From assembly GCF_002078875.1 (NCBI RefSeq), contig NC_034438.1, forward strand, positions 15,255,791 to 15,319,790: DNA of 64,000 nt. The letters are read 5' to 3'. The notes below the pieces were generated by a model. That model ran no database searches and was not told where the DNA came from. It worked only from the letters and a program-made list of their open reading frames with translations. Made by a program: the position numbers and the translations under genes. Of the stretch, positions 49,321-62,648 are shown one piece after another (positions within the stretch are counted from its first letter, which is position 1; each line of letters opens with the position of its first letter). This DNA comes from Numida meleagris (taxonomy: Eukaryota > Chordata > Aves > Galliformes > Numididae).

Positions 49321-52300
49321 GCAGTAGGGCCCCATGCTTACCCACAAATGTGCACCTTTCATAATATAAGTGAAGTAGTGAAGGTATAAACACTTCCCAC
49401 TAACTTGTTCAATATCTGGGGGAAAGGAAACATTAGCCTTGCTCCTCTTCTGGGACTGTTGCTATTTTTTCACCCTGCAAAAATCAACTGTCTCTGTGCT
49501 TTATACATCTGAATTACTTACGGCCTAAGTGGGAGAACTGGATTTAACTGCAGTTCATTGACAGTTTCTTGAGGTGCATGACAGCAAAAAATATTTTAAG
49601 GTAATGCCAAAAGTATAATTGCAGATTTATAGTTATAGTTTGAGAAGGAAGGCAGCCACGGAAACTGTTTAATGGTATAAATATTTTCCATTTCAGAATT
49701 TAAATTAGAAATTTAAAAAAATATATTTATAAAATTGATTTTTACAATGGAAATACCAGCAGGCCTTAATTTGAATTTTGGGATGGAATCAGGTGGAATG
49801 GAAGTGGTTTTCCACTCTTCACAAAATAATCATTTACCATTGGGAATACATTTTTTAAAACTGAGAGCTAATTGGAAAGACTTTCTTTTCTTTCATAAAA
49901 CTTCAGCTTTTCAATATAATTTTGTTTTTTAATTATTTTCCTATTTCCATGATTGCATTCTGTATACAATTACAATTCAAATGTATGCGAATACAATAAA
50001 AAATGTTCAGTTCTGGTTTTTATGATGTATTCAGATGTACTTTTCTTAGGATACTTGAACTTACCAGAAACTTTCTCACTTCTGTTGTGCTTTGTCAAAT
50101 CTAGAAGTATTCCATTTCGATACCTTATCAGACATGTTCACTTCCAAATTTTCATTATTCTTACTTACTCTGATATGAAAGCATCCCTTCCCTCTCCTAG
50201 CTGTCTAGTTACCACACCTCTGTCACCATCATGGAGATCTTAGAAAAAATGATCTAGAGAAACTTAATACAATTTTCCTCCTTGAGACATAGTTCTCCAG
50301 TTTGGATGGCCAACTGTGATACTCTGTCAGATACATGTAATGGCCAAATGATAGTCCAAGATATTCCTTCTTACCACCAAATTTTGAAAAGATAGACTGG
50401 GTTGAGGTTTTAGTACAAAAATAAACTCCTCATAAATTGGGAAGGAGATCCTGTGAGTATTTCAGGAATTAACACTTGACAATATTAAGAAATTATTCCA
50501 GATCATTTTTACAGATAACTTTGATCATTTTTAATGATCATCTGATCATTAAATTTTTAATTATTTGGAATTTTAATTAGAAAAAAATGTTTTCAGAAGA
50601 GTATAAATTAATTATGTAGAATAAAATGCTGTTTCTACGCTCCCATGAAAGGCTGTGTTCAACAAAAGAAAAGTTTCTTCATATCCACTGTGTTTTACAT
50701 TAAACTATTGCATGTTTCTCTAGCTTATATTCTAGAATGGACTTGAGAATAGGCTTTTACAGACTATGCTGATGATGGGAACAATCTGCTTCACAATATT
50801 TTATTTCTGCAGCAAAGACTTTCATCAGTGGAGAAATGGTATCTTGATATGCTGCCCCTGAATCTTGTGGAAACAGGGTTTTAACCCTGATACCCCTAAT
50901 GGGAACTACAAGGTACTGAATGCCATTTTCACCCAAAGAGGCTGATAAGAACTGAGAGAACATGATATATCTCACAGGATCAGATCTGGACAGAAAATGC
51001 TACGTGTGTGGAAAAGGTAAAATGTAGTGGTATAAGGATTCAGTCTTTAAAATTCTTGTTTACATCATGCTTACAATTCCTTTGGTACTAATCATAATAA
51101 TAAAGACTGCACTCAGAAATAAGCGTTTGCTGGATTAGCTTATACTGCTCTTTTTTTTCCCTACAAAAAGGAATTACAAAATCTTCTAATATACACTGGA
51201 TTACTTTTATATGCACTGCTGAAACAATATGAAATATTGCTACTCAATGATTTGTGAACCTATCTTATTTGTATCATGTATTATATCCTTTTTATTTTGT
51301 GGTGAACACAGCAAGCTGAAGAGGGGAGGGGGCAAACATTTTACAGTACTTTCAAAATTTAACATGAAATTATTTTTGTGTGGCCCAATTTTCAGTCGTA
51401 TCAAGCAAGTCACAATAACTTCTACTGATCATCAAATATTTATGATGAGGATTCACTAATAAAGCTTCTCTATTTTAATACAAGGATATATCCAAACTTA
51501 TAATAGCTTCTCTGTCCCTCTGGATGCTACAATAATTGGCAGTTTTAGGTATACATTATCCAACATTTGATAATCTACTGCATACATACTGACTGAGGAA
51601 AGGAGATATGTGAAAGGATAATTTACAAAATATAATAGGATAGGAAAAAAAGGCCCCTCTTGATTTTGAAAGTTAAAAAAGTCACACCTTTTAAAATACT
51701 TATTTGTCTTCTATTTCTAATCAATACACTGTTTACTTCAGTACTACATTATTGTCTGTATGGATGATATGGAAAGGTTGGTATTTTGTAGTACATTTTC
51801 ACTCTGACTGTCCTTGTTGATATTCAAAGCTGAGTAGCTACTGGAAAAAGAAAATATTGTTTATGTTGACAAGGATACAGAAAATAAATCCAAGAAAGCA
51901 GCAGATTTTAAATAAAAAATGTAGCACCTGCCAGGCAGCTTACTCATAGTATAAACAAGGATTAACACCAGCAGTTGTGCAGCAAATACTGGTTTTAGCA
52001 CACATATGTTTAAATATCACAACCTGGGTACATGAAAAATTACTTCACATGCTTGGTATTTCAAATTACTTCTGCATTCAACAGCTACTCCCAGAACAAT
52101 AACAATACTGGGTAACAGGGACACTGAACAGATTCAGATCAGAAAGCAAACAGGCTAGAAAATGTGTTTTCCTATCCTAGCTTTTCCTTGGTTTTAGATA
52201 GATCAAGGTTCTAGACAAGGTGAAATAGAGGTCTCCTACAATGTAAAAAACTATTTCAGCTAATCTGTTTAACCATTTGACTCCAGTCAGAGGTTCACAG

Positions 52301-53149
52301 GTTTTCCGGAATAAGTTACTGCTGTTTTCAGGGATGCTAATTATTCCATAGATTGGACAGTTTACAAATAAAGATTTTAAACTCAGCTTCCATTTTAAAA
52401 TAAACCCAAGCTCAGTTGCTTGTGATCAAAGATCAGATATGACTTGAGAACTGTATGGTCTCATTGCTTAGTGTTCAGGCTGCAGGCATATGGTAACAGA
52501 TGATCACCATTAGGAGCGTTAATATAAGGTTAATTGTCTGGGTCAGGCCTCTGCTGGCAGGCACTGGCTCATACAGCTGTGTATACTATCATGAGCTGAA
52601 CAGGAGCTGACTGTAACAATCTGTATTCTCTACTCTGACTACCTGTCCTCCCCAGCACAGAAGGAAAACAAGCCAATGAATGATTGTTCTACTAAAGCAA
52701 AAACCTTTTGGTATTTTTATCCTCAACTAACAAGTCAAAGAGTCAATATTTTTTGTCTTTTGACAATCTGGTTTATAACCTATGATAAGGGATCTCAAAA
52801 CATCATTCTCATAACTTCTGCCTCTTTCTGGACTGAGATCAATACACAGTGCCCTTAGAGTTATGTTTTCACCCTTTTCCCACTGGTGAGCTTACAGGAA
52901 GGAAAAGCATCACCTGAACAGATGGATCTGCTTGTGGACCACGTGGTCCTTTTGTACTGAGCAAAGACTATAAAACTTCTCTTACAAAGAATATCAATGG
53001 CAATGGAAATTGTTTTAAGCAGCAATATTCAAGTACCAAGCAAAGGAATGGATGAGAATTCAGGTAGTTTTATTGCCTAAACTGTTTAGCCCTCTTAGGG
53101 GCCTTGGAGATAAAGACAGTCAATCACCCAGTGGGTGAATTTAAGGGGC
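49321..53149. other. non-coding unique sequence with fold-back cluster and enhancer-like block
   Basis: At 50522-50550 the 8-mer TGATCATT occurs as inverted and direct copies (22-29, 33-40 reversed, 43-50), able to form alternative small hairpins. 52380-52620 is less AT-rich with ATCAAAG (TCF/LEF core) at 52425-52431 and a GGCAGGCACTGGCT stretch, possibly regulatory. 53124-53138 is a 15-nt fold-back (TCACCCA/TGGGTGA). No gene recognised. Confidence 0.45.
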
Positions 53150-53172
53150 AAAAAAAAAAAAAAAAAAAAAAA
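53150..53172 (+). repeat. A23 homopolymer at the CR1 3' edge
   Basis: Twenty-three A on the + strand directly abut the 3' end of the minus-strand CR1, so on the element's sense strand the tail is poly-T after TTCTGTGA. CR1 normally ends in an 8-bp repeat, so this probably arose by slippage. Confidence 0.9.
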
Positions 53173-53879
53173 TCACAGAACTGTAGGGGTTGGAAAGGAC
53201 TTCTAGAGATCATCGAGTCCAACCGCCCTGCAAAAGCAGGCTCCCTGCAGCAGGCTGCACAGGTAGGCCTCCAGGGAGGTCTTGAATATCTCCAGAGGAG
53301 AGTCCACAGCCTCCCTAGGCAGCCTGTTCCAGTGCTCCGTCATGCTCACTGTGAAGAAGTTCCTTTGCATATTCGTCTGGAACTTCCTATGCTCAAGGTT
53401 ATGGCCATTTCTCCTTGTCATGTCCCCACAGACCGCTTAAAAGAGGTTGACCATGTCTCTTTGACTCCCACACTTTAGACATTTATAAACATTCATAAGA
53501 TCACCTCTGAGTCTTCCTTTCTCAAGGCTGAACAGACCCAGGTCGCTCAGCCATTCCTCACAGAGGAGATGCTCCAGGCCCTTTATCATCTTTGTGGCCC
53601 TCCACTGGACTCTTTCCAGGAGATCCCTCTCTATTTTGTACCAGGGAGCCCAGAACTGGATACAGTACTCCAGGTGAGGCCTGACCAGGGCAGAGTAGTG
53701 GGAGAGGATCACCTCCCTTGACCTGCTGGCCACGCTCCTTTTAACGCACCCCAGGATCCCACTGGCCTTTCTAGGCCACCAGGACACACTGCTGGCTCAT
53801 GGCCAACCTGTCATCCACCAGGACCCCCAGGTCCTTCTCCACAGGGCTCCTCACCAGCAGGTCATGTCCCAAACTGCTC
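53173..53879 (-). mobile_element. CR1 LINE, best-preserved copy, minus strand
   Basis: About 700 bp of CR1 from a point within ORF2 through to the 3' end. The left edge reads, on the sense strand, as the GGTTGGACTCGATGATCTC-like CR1 3' UTR and a short TTCTGTGA end. The body keeps long frames with clear CR1 ORF2 signatures. It ends at 53879, where a TA/TG repeat starts. Good preservation suggests a younger insertion than the other copies. Confidence 0.93.
53203..53787 (-). pseudogene. CR1 ORF2 C-terminal remnant with one in-frame stop
   Basis: Two frames in the same phase, 53437-53787 (116 residues) and 53203-53421, are separated by one TAA at 53437-53439. The first holds [20 protein letters not shown], then [36 protein letters not shown] and YKCLK. 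The second holds TRRNGHNLEHRKFQ, MQRNFFTVSMTEHWNRLPRE and EIFKTSLEAYL. This is the reverse-transcriptase C-terminal region in the normal order. The catalytic core (YADD region) is upstream of the truncation and absent, so the element cannot move by itself. Confidence 0.92.
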
Positions 53880-53912
53880 TTATATATATATATAAGTGTG
53901 TGTGTGTGTATA
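53880..53912. repeat. (TA)n(TG)n compound dinucleotide repeat
   Basis: About seven TA followed by seven GT/TG units, directly at the 5' truncation point of the CR1 copy. Confidence 0.9.
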
Positions 53913-56900
53913 GTTCATATTATTATCCACAGCTTTCAGATGTGTTGGTAGAGTTGCTAGCTATTCCAATCACATTCACTACAGCTTTCCACCCTTTCCA
54001 TATTTCTTGAACACACACATGAGGGCATAATTAAGCAAAGTACCAGTACAGACACTTTAAATATTACCCCAGAATCCCAGTACCAATAGGTCCAAAATGA
54101 TCTTAATTCTGAATATGGTTTCCTGAAAGGAAACATGGAGAGAGAAGGTTGGACTCTCCTGGAGAACAATGGTTTGGGATCATTGCTGAAAGCAGGTAAT
54201 GTATAGCAGGACTGAGGAATGTAATGTGTTTTTTTCTATAAATAGTGGAAAATCAGGAATGTTCTTCACTATACAGACAAATAATATTCCATCCCATAGA
54301 TAAGCAGAATATTTTAGTCTATCTCAGTGAGAATGCAAGGCAAAAAAATAGTCATCTCAGAACAAGAAAAATTAGTCATGGATAATAATTAACAATGTTC
54401 TCTTTTTCTGAACAAAAACAAAAAAAAGGTGTTTGTTTAAATTCATCCTGTTTTTTAAGTTATCATAGTCAATTTAGTTTTACCAATACGTAATGTGGCT
54501 TGTTAGAGCCTTGTAGGTAGAGTGACCCCTAATATCCTATTTGGAATAAGGATATTTTGAAGTCTAATCATATGGTTTCTGTGTTTAAAGTCTATTGTTC
54601 TAATATGCTGGCTCTTCTTTTTTTTGGAGGGGGTGTAAGTTGGGAAGGGGGAGGGAAGGCTTTGTGTAATTGCTTTAAGCTTTTAGCATTTCAGTTAGAT
54701 ACAATTACATTTACTTAGTATTGAATAGTCTAAACTACACTTTAGTTGTAGGCTGAGTTTTATGTAAGTCTAGCATGGAATGGACAGTCATTCCAGCAAA
54801 GAAGTTGCGTTTAAGGGAAAAATATTTGTGGCACTTTTTCTTTATTTCCAAATATATTTGACCAAACATCCAAACATTACCCTCTTTGTGTTTGGGTCTT
54901 TATACATTCTTTCATCTCTACATGGTATAGCTGGAGTACTGACTCTTTTTCTCCATGCAAACCTGAGTAGTGTTGCTAAACATTTTAGTCATGCTTACAT
55001 AAAATCTCCCAGAAAGACTAACCTGAGCCCCTTGAGTTCAGGTGATGCCTCTTCTCCCTGACCTCTTCTGCTAAACAAAGAAGGGGGAGGGATTCCTTAA
55101 AGGAGTAATAACTACTTTGCTTGAGCCTAGCAGGAAAATGTACCTCGTTATTTAGGTTGTGGAATATGTTCTGGCAAAACTAAGACATAAAGTGCATATA
55201 CATGTGTTGCTTGTAGCAACAGGAATTGAACATATTCAGTGAGGATATAATTGTTAGAATTTGGACATAAGTTGAACATACTAGAAGGAATAAAATGAAT
55301 AGGGAAGGAGGAGGGGAAGGAGAAGGACCATAACAGTGAGACAAATGTCTGATTGTATTTCTCAGGCTTCTCACTGATTGCACTTCTCATTACTCACTTT
55401 GCTTAAGCAAAAGATACAAGTGATTTCATTAATCCATGAAAGGCACCATCAAATGACAATCTTCTACAGGTACCACAGTAGTCCAAACTGTTAACCAAAC
55501 TAACAGAATCTGTCAAATTCCCACATGGAGCATAATATCGTTCTTCTGTGTAAACAGTCCTCTCATTCCTTAGTTTATGAGCAAGGCAACTCTCATTAAG
55601 TCAATTTTCAGCTGGGCTTGACCAGGAAGTAGAAAGGAGAAAGCAATCTACAACTGTGTAGGCATTGAGTCTAGACTGATCTATTGTCTTCAACACTCTG
55701 TAGCTCAAAACATAACTACTTAGATTGCTCAGATAATAACTGTGGCCAGCCAGCCATTTGTGGCAGCCATAGCTGCTGGCTTCAGAAGGCAGATAAATAT
55801 ATTAAATCTCTGTTAGAACATTCCATCATGAAGTGCACTCAGCTGTAATGTTCTGTCTTTTCTCTTAACAGCTCTAAAGAGATATATGAATGCTTGCCTG
55901 CAGTGTGGCATGGGTGATACTGTCACTTCATTTTTTGTGCCTGGACTGTAATGTTATGTAACTTACATCAGCTACTGAAAAAAAAGAACAACACAATACT
56001 GAAAAAAAAGAGCAATACAGATAATCAGTATAATGCCTGCAGGACAGCTGTTGAGGGTAAATCTATATGTTTACTGTTCTTTAGCACCTAAGATTTTTAA
56101 TATTATGTTCCCTACATGTTGACACTGCTTTATTTAGTAAGACTAATTTAAACTGGGCAGTAACACAATGCTACAACCACCCTTATGTTAGCCTCCACAC
56201 TTGTCTCCAAGCCTGAATGACTAGGGTTCTGCTCTGTGTTTTGTATCTTGCTTATCAGTAATTTAGCAGAATAAGTGCTACATGAGACATGTTTTTTTTT
56301 ACCTCATATGTTGGGACATAGATCTTTAGCCATATAAGGAAGATTGCTCTCCAGATTCTATAGATTTTATAGATTTTCATATTTCTATTCAAGTCACAGC
56401 AATTATGAAATTTTGGAGCTTTTCAATGCAAATTTACTAAGAAGTAGCAAAGAACAATCCATAAAGTGCTGCAGCTCATGCCCTGAGGTAATATTCTTTT
56501 TGCAAAGTACTTTTCCATGTGCAATTAGCTTATGCCTATGGGTTCTTCTGCCCAGTAGCCCGGTTTTTGCCCTTACCAAGCTGACATTCTGCAAAGGTGG
56601 AGTGAAAAAAAAAAAAAATCACTGCCATGAGAGCCGTGACTCAGGACTGAGACTGCACTTAATCTCAGTGTGAATGCTACAGGGATGGGTTTTGTCACCA
56701 CTCTTGTGCAAGAATGAGGGAAATTCTTACCCCTCATCTGTGTGGAGCCCACTATTACTTAACACGCATTTTAAAAAAAGGTATGTTGGAACTGTGAAAA
56801 GCTCTATTTGTAACAGTATAATTAAGTTTGAATAATTACTCCAGATTTTTATGAACTTGAGAGCCCAGATCAGGAAAGTAGATGAATATATACTCAAAAT

Positions 56901-59353
56901 TAAGTGTATAAGAGGGACCGTTTAAGTCCGTAATGCTAGCATACTTCACTTTTCGGCAGAATAAAGCATGAACACAGTCGGGATCTTGCCCTTAGATGGA
57001 TATAGATTGTGTTGCAATCCTTGTGTTTGTACTCAGCAAGTTTTGCTTCCAACAGCGTATCTCTATAAAGTCTATGCATTTTGCTTCGGTTACATTCCAA
57101 TTTCAGTATGCAAAGGCGGCTTGTGCTATGAGGTCAATCTCCAACAGAATATCACAAACCTCAGTAAATCCTTTTTTAGGGATCTGTTTTAATAACTACA
57201 TGCCACTGCAGTATAGCCTGGGAGTGTTACCACTCCTCAAACAAACTTGCTATATCAAGTAGTGAGGAAAGATACATAACAACTTGTTACACAATAGGGA
57301 ATTCGTGCCTGCCTGAGCTCTCGGGCGTTTGTGTGGCTCCCGCTGTGGTCACAGACATGGCCAAACGCAACTGAGGTTGAGCACAGAAGCAGACTCACAG
57401 GAAAACATTTCAAGGTCCTTTAGAGGGTAATGGACATTTTTTTTTCAATTTCCCACATCATAACAACTAAATATTCTTATCTTACCTATAATATCCTAAT
57501 AATAAAAGTTCAATATTGTTGTACTTACTGATATTACTGTCTTTTACCTTTGCTGCCTAGTAAGCTCACATATGCACACAAACTTAGGTGCACGTATGCA
57601 TAGCCCTGACTGTCCTACAAAATTTTCAGTTCAAATCCTCATTACCTGTAAAGTGTTAAAGGCATATATCTCAGTCAGTGTCCCAGTTCTGGAATGGAAC
57701 CTGGCAGATTTATATAAGGTTATCAGAAGTGCAAGTGTGTTGTTTGTCCAAACAACTACAAAAGAGTTAATAGTTCTTTTGTTTGTTTGTTTGTTTTTAA
57801 TGAAGGAAAACAGTTATTTAAACAAGCAGAAGTGAACAGCTGTTTTGCATAAAATTGCGGAGAGATTTATACTTCCAAAAATCAGTTCTGTTTCTGATAC
57901 AAATGCATAGAAATGCTCCTTCAACATTTTTGTTCAATTTTTTTTTTTAATAAAATACATATACAACCTCATTTAGTCCCCTGCTCAGGGTATTTATTTG
58001 CTTAATCCTCACAAAGACAACTCTTTCAAAGTGAAAGTTGTGTTTGAAAACATAATTTGCACAAGATTTCACCTTGCTTTGAGAAACATTTCTACTGCAA
58101 AAAGCATTATGAACTGCTTTTCTTGTTGTCATATTTTCTATCTGATTGTTGATCATCCACAAGGAGATAATATGAACAGGTAGAGAGCTTTTGGTAAACT
58201 CCTTCCCAGCAGAAAGGAACTAATAGGAAAGATGCAACAGCAAAATCACAGTCCATTCTGTTTCAAGTTATTTTCTCATAGTAAAATATTGCACCCCTTT
58301 TAAAATCTGTTAATCGCATTATCTTATTTTCCTGAAATAAATAAACTCGGAGAGGAGAAATTAATCTTGTTTGAAATAATGAGTATGAAGTCTCCAATTA
58401 CTGAGTGGCTCCATAGTTTACAAAGTTTGGCACCATTATGCTATAGTGAGAGGTACTTTAGATATGTACTTCTGACTGCTGGATAGATACAGAGTTAGAA
58501 AGAAGCAGTTGAATCCATTCTTGCTGGATTAATCACTTCTGGCAAAACCAATGCTCCTGATGTTGGGTCCATAGAAGCAGGCACCATGTGGGCACAGTTT
58601 GACCTTCCAGATCAGGCAGATTAAGAACACAGTATTTATGACACAGTTAATGCTCAGATGATGTTAATGACTTATCAAATCCTAAATCCCGCAACTGATG
58701 TTTTGTCATTTTAACAGAAGAAAATGACAAGTCCAGTATGGAAATGCTGGCAGGGAGCTGGCTGGCAAGTTTTCATGGTAGTGCACAAGCAAGGAAAGAA
58801 AATTTACAATGTCACTTTTTTTTTTTTCCCAGCCAGACCACTCTTCAGTTGTCAACTGACAGAGAAATCAAGTCTTAATAGGATAAAGCCTGTGTTGCTC
58901 ATTTGTAAATGCTGATGATGACTTGAAAGGCCCTGCAGTGCTCTTAGTGAATTTAGTGAGAGCTTCTTTTTTAGTACAAAGTAAAGCAAGGAAAGCTGAA
59001 TCAAAATTTGCATACTTGGATATAAAAAATACAGCTCCTCCATGAACAGACATTCAAAAATACTGAGTTTTTCTTAGCCGCACATGTGTTTCTGTGGATA
59101 GATATTACTTTAAAAAAAAAGAAGAAAGAAAGAAAAGAAAAAGAAATAGAAAAAGCACTTCAGCATATTATCAGGTTGTATAAATTGAAGGAATAACCAG
59201 TCTTGCACTTTGAGACTATGACAGCACCACATGAACATTCCAGGCAAAATGTCATGAACAGAGAGCACTGTTATGTCCATTCATAATCCAAACCAAAATG
59301 GCACAAGGTTCACAGCATAACTTCACTATTGCAGAAGTTTACAGAGCCTTGGT
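53913..59353. other. non-coding unique sequence, no gene seen
   Basis: Short frames only (longest 109 codons at 56344-56673, without recognisable content). 55270-55330 is purine-rich. 55735-55960 is a less AT-rich, repeat-free block that could be conserved. 57300-57370 holds a small group of CpGs. Homopolymers: A14 at 56605-56618, a T-run near 58817. A GTTT repeat lies at about 57778-57797 and an AGAA-rich patch at about 59115-59150. Confidence 0.5.
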
Positions 59354-59374
59354 AAAAAAAAAAAAAAAAAAAAA
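59354..59374 (+). repeat. A21 homopolymer
   Basis: Twenty-one A. No retrocopy recognised upstream. Confidence 0.9.
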
Positions 59375-62130
59375 GGTTGAAAAGTATATCTTACAGTTTT
59401 ATCACAAGCCTTGGAAATGTGGAATTCTGCATTCTGTCCAGATTTCTGGACTTTTGTTAATATGTAAGTCTAACATGTTTTTCAATAAGCATGGACTCCT
59501 AGGACTGTAGGTAGTTTACTGAAGGTCTTGAAAGCACAACCTGAGTGCACTCTACTGATTTAAAATATAAAGATATTTTTGAACATTTCATGATTTTGAG
59601 CCTTTCCCAGGATTCTATATTCTCGAGGATAGCAACATTAGCATAGTAATTTTTTGCAATATATTATATGTCAAAATACTTCCAGTTAAGAAAAGTGATT
59701 TTAAAACACTTAAAAATAATTATTTTTATCATACTCATATAATTTTGGCATCACATGAAGTAGAAACTAAGAAAATTATTATGTGGAAAAGGAATATTTC
59801 TCGAGCACCTAAGATGTTCTTCAGTTTTACCCTTGAAAAACCATGTTGTAAAACAAAGAATGTAATACAAATAAGGAATGAGCACCCTTCACAAGAAGCC
59901 AAAACACTGCTTATCAAAGATTGATTTTTGAAAGAGGCAGAAATTCTTCTCCCACTCTTCAAAATATTCCATAAAATAAATAATATTCATATATAGATAG
60001 AAGCTTAACACTTAAAGATGGGGAAGACAGAAGTATTTGAGGACACGAAGCTGGAGAGAGGTTAACGCAGAACCTCCACGAGCAGGTAAGTAAGAGCAGA
60101 TCTGAACCAAACAGAAGGTCTCCAACGTGAGTTTCCTTCATTACAGTTAAATGCACTGATCACCAGCCATGATCTTCTATGGCAGAAAAGGTCAGGAATT
60201 CTCTAAATAATTGAACAGAGACATTGGGCCAGAAAATTAGAGATGCTGATTCATTGGTCCAATGACTGGGACATTCAGCTTGGGTACAGATGACTTAGTT
60301 TTATGTTATGACTGTCAGTCAATGAAACCACTGAACATGGTGCTTTGAAACAAGGACAAGAGGTAGAAGACAGCAAAGACTCTGGGGCTCCTTGTAAGGT
60401 GAGCAACATCCTCCACAGCAGCTTGTTGAGGCCTGGGCTGAAGAGGCAACGGTAGAACAGCTCAGGCTTAGTGTTTGAACATGGAAGGCCGAGGTGGAAA
60501 TCTCAATTTTTAATCCAAAATCAAAGGAGAGAGTAAGCAATTTTTGTGGCAGGTATCTTTTCCCCTTTGATAACTTTGATTTAAATGAGGTAACTTTCAG
60601 TGTAATTTTCATTTAAATTAAATTTCAATTTTTTTAAAAAATTCATTAAATTTTCATGCTTCAAGAATATCCTCTTTTCAGTTAAATATCCAAATCCTCC
60701 ATTTTTGTTAGAATTAAAAGTTGTAGAAGTTATATATAGAAGTTATAGTTCTAGAAGTTACAGGAAGAATTGGGCAGTTACAGAAGAATTTGGCAAATTT
60801 GGATGTGGTCTTTTGTTTGTTTGTTTTTCTCATTACTAAACAAATAATAGCATAAATATTTGCGTATATGTGAAAATGATGCAAAAAGGCTGTTCACTGT
60901 ACACATGAGGAGGGTGGTAGCTGATAGGCAAGTTTGAGTCTGAACATAAGCATCCTAGAAAGAAAGAAGGAAAGAATAATCATACCACTTAATCAACAGA
61001 AGTGCCTATGCAAGTACATCCAGACTATAATGATAGTGCACTTTAAGGCTAGTCATGGAAATGTCCAGATCACATTACTGTCAAAGTCAATAGTACAACT
61101 ATGGATAGATCTAAACATAATACAACACAGCAATCCAATAGACTTTTAAAAATGAATAAGGACATGGCCATAAGATGCTCATATCTTGTTACTCCAGATC
61201 TCTTAAAACTAAATTATAGAATAAAAATTGGATAAACTATGAAATGTTCATATAGTTAACCCATTTGCCCAGTTACAAGCTCCTCCTAATCACTAATGCA
61301 AAAATTCTGAAAGGTGGATAGCATCTTGCATGTGGTACAAACAGGAAAAGACCAAGAAGGAAACCTTTCTGCTGAAAGCAGCACCTTTTTTTTTAGTTTC
61401 AACAGAAAAATGTACATAAATAAATGCATACATTCACATTTATATTTGTGTACAAATACATGTAGGCATGTGTGTGTATGTATACACACATATTTTGAAT
61501 TTTTTGGTGACAGAAGCCAGAATGTATCACAGTGAGACTTACAGGAGTAGTGTAGAAGTTTGGAGCTTGGAGCATCTGGATTCATCTGGTGAGCCCAAAG
61601 CAAACCAACAACAAGAACTAGTAGTCATAGAAATCAGAACTCAACCCTCAGCAATATTCAACATAAGCAAACATCAGTAATTATGAGGAAGGCTGCTTTC
61701 TTCCTTTCCCAGACAGGGTCTATATTAACTTGGAAGAGACTATTAATCTGTTTATTTAGGCTTGGGAACCGGCAAATGGAACAATGAATTGGGTCAGAGA
61801 GCATGAATATGTTTTAGATTGCAAACATTGTACTATCACTAGAGGATATATCTGGTATTACTACTGATGAATCAGAGTGAAGGCTTACACATTAAAATAA
61901 TACAATAGTAAACACAGCAGCAATTCCTGTCCTACCTTCTGCAGCTCAGAAAAAGATTTAACATTTCTCTGTCTTGAGATTTTCAGACAGCTGCATTGTC
62001 TTATCAACTAACTATGTGCTTTCTGTATCTAATACCAATGCTTCTTTCATATTTTCCAAACAACTGGAACAGATTCACAATTACAGTGTTAATTACAGTT
62101 CTGTGGATTAATGGAAAATTAAAAAAGAGT
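59375..62130. other. non-coding unique sequence, no gene seen
   Basis: AT-rich. A degenerate AGAAGTTATA tandem lies at about 60719-60781. A fold-back TGTGTGTA/TACACACA lies near 61470-61490 within an alternating purine-pyrimidine stretch. Frames are short and unrecognised. Confidence 0.5.
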
Positions 62131-62648
62131 ATCAGAATCATAGAATGGCTTGAGATGGAAGGAACAGTAAAGACCATCCTTTTCCAACCCTGCTGCTGTG
62201 GAGGTTGGCCAAGACCAATTTTCTGAGGCACTCCACTCTCTGATCATCTTTGTGTCCCTCCTCTGGACCTGCTCCAACATCTCCACTTCTCTTTTGTGCT
62301 GGGGGCCCCAGGCCTGGACATAATAGTCCAGGCGGGGCCTCGTGAGGACAGAGTAGAGTGAGACAATCACCTCCTTCGCCCTCCTGGCCACCTATCTTTT
62401 GATTTGGTCCAGGATACTGTTGGCCTTCTGGTCTACGGAAGCACAATGTTGAATCTTACCAAATTTTTCATCCACCAGAACTCCCAAGTCCTACTCCTCA
62501 GGGGTTCCTTCTCCCAGTCTGCACGCTGGATATCTGGGATTGCCTCAGCCCAAGAGTAACACATTATACTTGGCCTTGTTGAACCTCATTAGATTCACAT
62601 GAGCCCAGATCTCAAGCCTACCTGGGTCCCTTTGGATGGCATTCCTAA
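62131..62648 (-). mobile_element. CR1 LINE with internal deletion, minus strand
   Basis: Left edge: reverse complement of the CR1 end (AAGCCATTCTATGATTCTGAT) and 3' UTR with CTCCACAGCAGCAGGGTTGG. This joins near 62228 directly to the ORF2 region encoding [11 protein letters not shown], so the ORF end and most of the 3' UTR are missing. To the right, homology continues through upstream ORF2 sequence to about 62648. The deletion may have occurred during or after insertion. Confidence 0.9.
62236..62391 (-). pseudogene. CR1 ORF2 remnant, cut by deletion
   Basis: A minus-strand frame starting [20 protein letters not shown] and continuing [31 protein letters not shown]: the CR1 ORF2 segment with the RP-LDY--QAWGP motif. 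After this the frame runs across the deletion junction into 3' UTR sequence. An overlapping frame in another phase shows the upstream part is frameshifted. Not functional. Confidence 0.87.
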
